From Chloroflexus sp. Y-396-1 (lineage in GTDB: Bacteria; Chloroflexota; Chloroflexia; Chloroflexales; Chloroflexaceae): a stretch of 64,000 nucleotides of DNA. Position 1 is the first letter of the stretch. Every line of letters starts with the position of its first letter. The stretch lies in NCBI RefSeq assembly GCF_000516515.1, contig NZ_KI911784.1:1334881-1398880 (forward strand), read 5' to 3'. Position numbers and translations under genes: made by a program. Below the pieces are notes generated by a model. It made no database searches. It saw only the letters and a list, made by a program, of their open reading frames with translations, and was not told the origin of the DNA. This document shows positions 59,763 through 64,000 of this stretch, in pieces.

Positions 59763-61337
59763 ATGCGATTTGCTGCCCTCTTTGGTCGTACCCTCCGTCA
59801 GGCGCCGACCGAAGCCGATAATCCGGCAACGCAGTTGCTCTGGCGGGCCGGGATGCTGCGTTCGCTGGATACCGGCGAACCTGCTTTATTGCCGTTGGGA
59901 AATGCGGTTTTGCAGCATCTGATAACCCATCTAACCCATACGCTTCGTCGTAATGGTTCCCAAGAAATCTACCTGCCAACAATGGCGAGTTGGTTGAATG
60001 CGATAACCACTTTGGCCCGCCGTGAGATCGATTCATACCGTCAATTACCGCTGTCTGTCTGGAGCCTGCGCCGCCGCCAACGTGCAACGGTGCGTCAACG
60101 ATCTGGACTGCTCGATCTGCCCGTTGTAACATCCTTGAGCTGGGCAGGGTTAGCACTCGACGTTGCTCAAGCTCAAACGAACCTTGCGGCAACCATTGAA
60201 CAGTTACGCACAACGCTGCACAAATGCGGGCTGATGGTGGTGGGCGATGCGCTCAAGGCGGAACGTGGCGCAACGATCATCGTCGATACACCGGCAGGAC
60301 CGCTCACGACCCTCGATTGTCCGGTTTGTGGGGTACGCACGCCAATCGACCTGGCGCCACTTGCTCCTTTGCCGGAGTATTCCGAGCCAGCGCCGGCTAT
60401 GAGTCTAGTTGAAACACCCAATGCGAATACTATAGCAGCCCTGGCTACCTTCCTTGGCATCTCAACCTCAGCTACGGCCAAAGCTCTTTTCTTCAATGCA
60501 CGTTGTGCTGGTGAGCAGCGACTGATCTTTGCCGTGGTACGTGGCGACCGGGAAGCGAGTCTGGCCAAACTAGCTGCGGTTGTTGGCGCCGACGAACTTT
60601 TGCCTGCCGAAGAAGCACAGATCAGAGCGTGTGGTGCTGTACCCGGCTACGCCTCGCCGGTTGGCCTGCGAGATGTGTTCGTGGTTGCCGATCAGACGGT
60701 CACGAATGGTGCTCCACTCGTAGCCGGAGCAAACCGTCCCGGTTATCATCTGCGCGATGTTGTGTACGGGCGCGATTGGCAAGCCACACTGGTCGCCGAT
60801 ATTGCTCAGGCGGTTGTTGGTGATCCATGTCCATTCTGTAGTACAGCGCGTGCGGAAGGGCATGGCGCAGCAGTTGGTGTTGTAACAACACCACAAGCAA
60901 CCACGCTACTCGTGCAAGATGCCGAGGGGCAAAACCGGCCACTGGTGGTTACAGGGATCGAACTCGATCTTGAACCACTCTTGCACATTGCAGTAGAACA
61001 GAATCACGATGAGCGTGGTATTGTGTGGCCAGTCGCCATTGCGCCGGTCACTGTGCATCTGGTAACGATAGGACGGAGCGATGCGGTCATAACCGCTGCA
61101 CAAACACTGGCCACTGAATTACAGACTGCCGGTTGGACTGTGCTGATCGATGATCGTGATGAACGGGCCGGAGTGAAGTTCAACGATGCCGATCTGATCG
61201 GCGCTCCCTGGCGAGTCGTTATCAGCGAGAAGCTTTTGGCTACAGACCAGGTTGAAATTCGTCATCGCACGGCTAGTCAGCCGACGATTGTGAACAGAAG
61301 CGAACTGAAAGAAGCCCTGCACGACCAGTCGCGGTAG
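59763..61337 (+). CDS. Prolyl-tRNA synthetase paralog with lost catalytic signatures
   Basis: About 524 residues from MRFAALFGRTLRQAP, with GAGGAG 8 bp upstream. The full bacterial ProRS layout is visible: N-terminal class II core (RAGMLRSL...LPLGNAVLQHL...QEIYLPTM), an inserted YbaK-type editing domain (about 215-385: AKALFFNARC, VVRGDREASLAKLAAVVGA, GYASPVGLRD, VAGANRPGYH) and a C-terminal anticodon-binding domain (about 420-520). However, the THEE block is deleted, motif 2 (RDE..R.GLLR.REF) reads RATVRQRSGLLDLPV, and the motif 3 Arg (GIGxxR) is missing in GIELDLEP. It should not aminoacylate; an editing or regulatory role is inferred. Confidence 0.85.
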   Translation: MRFAALFGRTLRQAPTEADNPATQLLWRAGMLRSLDTGEPALLPLGNAVLQHLITHLTHTLRRNGSQEIYLPTMASWLNAITTLARREIDSYRQLPLSVWSLRRRQRATVRQRSGLLDLPVVTSLSWAGLALDVAQAQTNLAATIEQLRTTLHKCGLMVVGDALKAERGATIIVDTPAGPLTTLDCPVCGVRTPIDLAPLAPLPEYSEPAPAMSLVETPNANTIAALATFLGISTSATAKALFFNARCAGEQRLIFAVVRGDREASLAKLAAVVGADELLPAEEAQIRACGAVPGYASPVGLRDVFVVADQTVTNGAPLVAGANRPGYHLRDVVYGRDWQATLVADIAQAVVGDPCPFCSTARAEGHGAAVGVVTTPQATTLLVQDAEGQNRPLVVTGIELDLEPLLHIAVEQNHDERGIVWPVAIAPVTVHLVTIGRSDAVITAAQTLATELQTAGWTVLIDDRDERAGVKFNDADLIGAPWRVVISEKLLATDQVEIRHRTASQPTIVNRSELKEALHDQSR

Positions 61338-61565
61338 ACAACATTTCATACCAGTTTGCGGTATCAGTCTCGGGCTGCAACGTTTTCAGTGCCCGTGTCG
61401 TGGAAGGCGCCTCTCCTCTATTCCCACCAGCCCCCTTCTTCTCGGCCATGAGAAGTGGAAGTGGGCCTGGCGGGAGCCTACCCCTCTCTTCCATTACCAC
61501 TATCGGGTTGGGAACGAACGCTGTAAATCTCTAACCGATCATCGAGAGGCGAGCGCACCGCACTT

Positions 61566-62366
61566 CTACTTTGTACCAAGTATCTTCACGAGCCATGCCC
61601 TGACGGCAGCGCGGGCCGCTTCGGCGGAAGGTGAAGCATCGGTATACAGTGCACCTGAACGCACGACAGCGATCGTTTCTCGAAACTGTTGGAACGCAGT
61701 TAGATCGGCCAACCGATCTGGCTGATTGGCGCCATTTGTCAGGTTGATAAGCGCCTCAGGGCGATTAGAAAAGACGACATAATGCTCGATCAAGCCTACT
61801 GCACGAAGCGGATGAGCAATCTCGCCGATGAAGATCGTTGTGTTCCCTGCTTGCTGTTGGGTAATGGTTTCACCACGATTACGGCGTACCGTCAGATGTT
61901 TCTCTAAAAACAGACGGGCCTGAGGATCATTGCGAGAAGCGAGGAAGATCAGCACCTCACCGTTCGTTACCAGATCAGTTGCGACATCGCGCGTTACTGG
62001 CGTAAAATCACGCACAACAATCGCAATATCGCTGCCGATCCACGTCACGACATCGCGATCCAGGTCAACCCCAAGCAACGCGGCGACATTGGCTGCCGCA
62101 TCAGATGGTAGGGTCATGCCGAAGATTTCACTCAACGCACGTTCAATGCGCGGTTGCTCAGGCACATCGCTCAGGGTTGGCGATAAACTGGCGTACAGTT
62201 GCACATCAGCCGGTAAGAGTTCGGCCGGCGCTGGCCCCCTTTGTACGGTAACAAACCAGTAGAGGAAAATGGCGCCGAGTAACACGGCGATCAGCGTAAT
62301 CGCCAGACCACCGACGAAAGCATACCCAAGGCCACGCTCACGAAGTACAGTTGGAGAGTTGATCAT
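61566..62366 (-). CDS. DUF3352-like single-pass membrane protein
   Basis: The 266-residue protein has one N-terminal helix (about 15-40), then an extracytoplasmic domain with PAELLPADVQLYASLSP, LGVDLDRDVVTWIGSDIAIVV, IFLASRNDPQARLFLEKHL and IGLIEHYVVFSNRPEALINL-type blocks characteristic of DUF3352 proteins. These are common in Cyanobacteria and Chloroflexota and have no known function. It is a lone minus-strand gene convergent with the ProRS-like gene. Confidence 0.8.
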   Translation of the reverse strand: MINSPTVLRERGLGYAFVGGLAITLIAVLLGAIFLYWFVTVQRGPAPAELLPADVQLYASLSPTLSDVPEQPRIERALSEIFGMTLPSDAAANVAALLGVDLDRDVVTWIGSDIAIVVRDFTPVTRDVATDLVTNGEVLIFLASRNDPQARLFLEKHLTVRRNRGETITQQQAGNTTIFIGEIAHPLRAVGLIEHYVVFSNRPEALINLTNGANQPDRLADLTAFQQFRETIAVVRSGALYTDASPSAEAARAAVRAWLVKILGTK

Positions 62367-62673
62367 AAGTTATGCAAGTTGTGTACATACGTCACCTTGT
62401 GTCTCCGTTGGTATGGTACCATGAATTACACCTGTTAACAAAAGGCTCGCTTGTAAGGAAATCGAGTATCAGTTGCAGTGACAAACATTTTACAATGTGA
62501 AACGTGCGGCTGCTGGCTGTTGTTATCCCTCTGCATTTCTCTACGGCGAAAGAAGGGTGAAATGAAGCACAATGCGGAACAAGCTGTACAGACTTGGCCA
62601 CGTTCTCAGCGTCTGATCGGTATGAGTACGATGTGATGGTACTAGCTCATCACTCAGGAGCAGGCAGATAGGT
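62367..62673. other. Divergent 307-bp intergenic region
   Basis: It lies between the divergent starts at 62366 and 62674. A 10-bp palindrome ATGGTACCAT occurs at 62413-62422, close to the minus-strand gene. No gene or consensus promoter was recognised. Confidence 0.5.
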
Positions 62674-63672
62674 ATGCAAATCGAGACCTTACCGGTAGCA
62701 GCAGCCATCGGACATATCCTTTGTCACAATATAGCCGATGCGCAGGGACGGAAGGCCTTTAGTAAGGGTCGCCGATTACAGGCCGAAGATGTACTCCGCC
62801 TCGCTGAGTTAGGTTTTACTACCGTGCGGGTTGCCGTCCTGACGTCTGATGATGTACACGAAGATGAGGCAGCATTACGCCTGGCACAGGCTGTAGCTGG
62901 ACCCGGTGTAGTGATCGGTGATCCATACGCCGGCCGGGTGAACCTCCGCGCTGCGTACAACGGTCCGTTGATGATCGACGCTGAAGCTTTGCTGACAATC
63001 AATTTGATCGATGGTCTAACCGTTGCAACGTTACCGCCGTATACACTCGTCTCGGCCGGTCAGATGATCGCCACAATTAAGATTATTCCCTTTGCGGTAC
63101 CTGCTTCAGACATTGCACAGGCTAGCGCTGTCGTCGGCGAGCAGGGGGTATTGCGCGTGGCGCCGCTGGTGCGCTGCCGAATTGGTGTTGCGTTGGTAAG
63201 CAGTCCATCAGCACGGGCGCGGGTCGAACGCGGTGTACTACCGGCAATTGTCGGGCGCATTACCGATCTGGGTGCAACAATGGTCGCGTGGCATCATGTA
63301 CCACCAGACGAATCCGAAGTAGCTGCCGGACTAACATCACTGGTGGCAGCCGGTGCTGATTTGATCATTACAGCCGGTGAAACCTCTGTTGTTGATCGTG
63401 ACGATGTTATTCCACGAGCGGTCAAACGGATCGGCGGCGAGATTGCTCACTATGGCGCTCCGGTTGAACCGGGGAATCTGCTCTTCCTTGCTTACGTGCC
63501 CGGTATTGCTGATAGTATTCCGCTGATCGGCGCCCCTGGGTGTGTCCGTTCCCGCGATCAAAATATCGTCGATCTCATCTTACCCCGCTTGATGGCGAAT
63601 GAACGCATTGGCAGGCGCGAAATCGTTGCCCTTGGTCTTGGTGGACTACTCGGTTCAGTTCGTCGAGGGTGA
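62674..63672 (+). CDS. Molybdopterin-binding (MoaB/MogA-fold) domain protein
   Basis: The 332-residue protein begins with a region (GHILCHNIADAQGRKAFSKGRRL) resembling the start of MoeA-type proteins. A beta-rich middle follows (about 80-165), and a C-terminal MoCF-type domain with RIGVALVSSPSARARVERGVLPAIVGRI, LVAAGADLIITAGETSVVDRDDVIPRAV and EPGNLLFLAYVPG...LIGAPGCVRS. Such stand-alone proteins are annotated as molybdopterin-binding; they may take part in cofactor insertion. The usual TGG/GGxS catalytic loops are changed (TAGETSVVDRDD), so activity is unsure. GGAGCAGG precedes the ATG. A TPR gene follows. Confidence 0.82.
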   Translation: MQIETLPVAAAIGHILCHNIADAQGRKAFSKGRRLQAEDVLRLAELGFTTVRVAVLTSDDVHEDEAALRLAQAVAGPGVVIGDPYAGRVNLRAAYNGPLMIDAEALLTINLIDGLTVATLPPYTLVSAGQMIATIKIIPFAVPASDIAQASAVVGEQGVLRVAPLVRCRIGVALVSSPSARARVERGVLPAIVGRITDLGATMVAWHHVPPDESEVAAGLTSLVAAGADLIITAGETSVVDRDDVIPRAVKRIGGEIAHYGAPVEPGNLLFLAYVPGIADSIPLIGAPGCVRSRDQNIVDLILPRLMANERIGRREIVALGLGGLLGSVRRG

Positions 63673-63741
63673 GCACGATGAAACATCACTCTGGCGCCAT
63701 TTGTATGTTTGATCATTATCCATAGCTAAGAGAGGAAAACG

Positions 63742-64000
63742 ATGAATCTTGAACATCTCTACTATGACCGACGAGAAGCGGCTCTGGCCGACTTTAATCG
63801 GGCTATCGCCATCGATGATTCTTACGCATGGGCCTATTTTCAACGCGGGCAGGTGTTGCGTGAATTAGGTCGGCCGGAAGAGGCGCTGGCCGATCTGACC
63901 CGCGCCTGCGAACTGGAAGCCGATGATCCAGCGTACCATGCTGAACGTGGCGAGACGTTGCGCATGCTTCGCCAATATGAAGCTGCCATTAACGCTTTTT
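63742..64000 (+). CDS. TPR-repeat protein, 3' end beyond window
   Basis: An ATG at 63742 with GAGAGGA about 6 bp upstream opens a frame that runs off the window (86 residues seen). It contains TPR units: EAALADFNRAIAIDDSYAWAYFQRGQVLRELGR, PEEALADLTRACELEADDPAYHAERGETLR and a third beginning MLRQYEAAINAF. It lies 69 bp after the molybdopterin-binding gene. Protein interaction is the likely role; the rest cannot be seen. Confidence 0.85.
   Translation, partial: MNLEHLYYDRREAALADFNRAIAIDDSYAWAYFQRGQVLRELGRPEEALADLTRACELEADDPAYHAERGETLRMLRQYEAAINAF

Noticed and set aside
62413-62422. ATGGTACCAT palindrome as operator
   Set aside because: Only 10 bp, includes a common restriction-type core, and occurs without a recognisable promoter; too weak to call.

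Overview
The window looks like a chromosomal segment of a Chloroflexus-type filamentous anoxygenic phototroph (phylum Chloroflexota). This is inferred from moderate-to-high GC content, tandem Uma2-family genes, an FmdB/nucleotidyltransferase cluster, a MurF-alanine racemase fusion, adjacent accD-accA genes, and secreted proteins carrying a short [FY]IP-type hydrophobic motif. No photosynthesis gene or rRNA is present, so the genus is an inference. One tRNA-Ser(GGA) is encoded. There is no phage, integrase, intact transposase or CRISPR array.

Layout. 1-6.8 kb: the end of an unrecognised gene, then a six-gene minus-strand operon (cupin, two paralogous unknown proteins, an acidic-tailed membrane protein, an asparagine-synthetase-like enzyme without its glutaminase cysteine, an ATP-grasp-like protein). 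It is the best candidate for an undescribed pathway. 7-16.7 kb: membrane glycosyltransferase, minimal zincin, GH18 protein, TPR protein, FmdB-nucleotidyltransferase-AAA cluster, and a tRNA-queuosine mannosyltransferase-like enzyme. 16.7-21 kb: five-gene minus-strand envelope/signalling operon (SpoIIE-type phosphatase, LCP ligase, LysM protein, esterase, DA1-like metallopeptidase). 21-28 kb: aldehyde dehydrogenase, PotD-like lipoprotein, hybrid histidine kinase plus CheY-like regulator, tRNA-Ser, cold-shock/DUF1294 protein. 28.4-31 kb: tandem duplicated Uma2 genes whose coiled-coil tails are built from 42-bp repeats. 31-34 kb: operon with miaB, closed by a strong terminator. 34-46 kb: heterodimeric ABC exporter, two secreted proteins (one GH5-like), MalY/PatB aminotransferase, accA-accD, HugZ-like and DUF3592 proteins. 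46-64 kb: a 1.5-kb repeat-bearing spacer, a 1201-residue multi-GAF diguanylate cyclase, an ANTAR regulator, a dipeptide epimerase and DMT transporter divergent from MurF-Alr, glutamate-semialdehyde dehydrogenase, DUF72, a prolyl-tRNA synthetase paralog that has lost its catalytic signatures, a DUF3352-like protein, a molybdopterin-binding-domain protein, and the start of a TPR protein.

Two small non-autonomous inverted-repeat families are visible. Family A is about 203 bp, has 16-bp terminal inverted repeats and makes 6-bp target duplications. It is present three times, with one copy inserted inside another. Family B has 15-bp termini and is present twice. Simple GC-rich hairpins recur between convergent genes.

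How the genes may work together: the 16.7-21 kb and 52-57 kb clusters point to envelope assembly and peptidoglycan amino-acid metabolism. accD-accA supply malonyl-CoA, which in Chloroflexus also feeds the 3-hydroxypropionate bi-cycle. Several loci contain enzyme paralogs with altered active sites (Asn synthetase, ProRS, MurF, an AAA ATPase), a recurring theme here.
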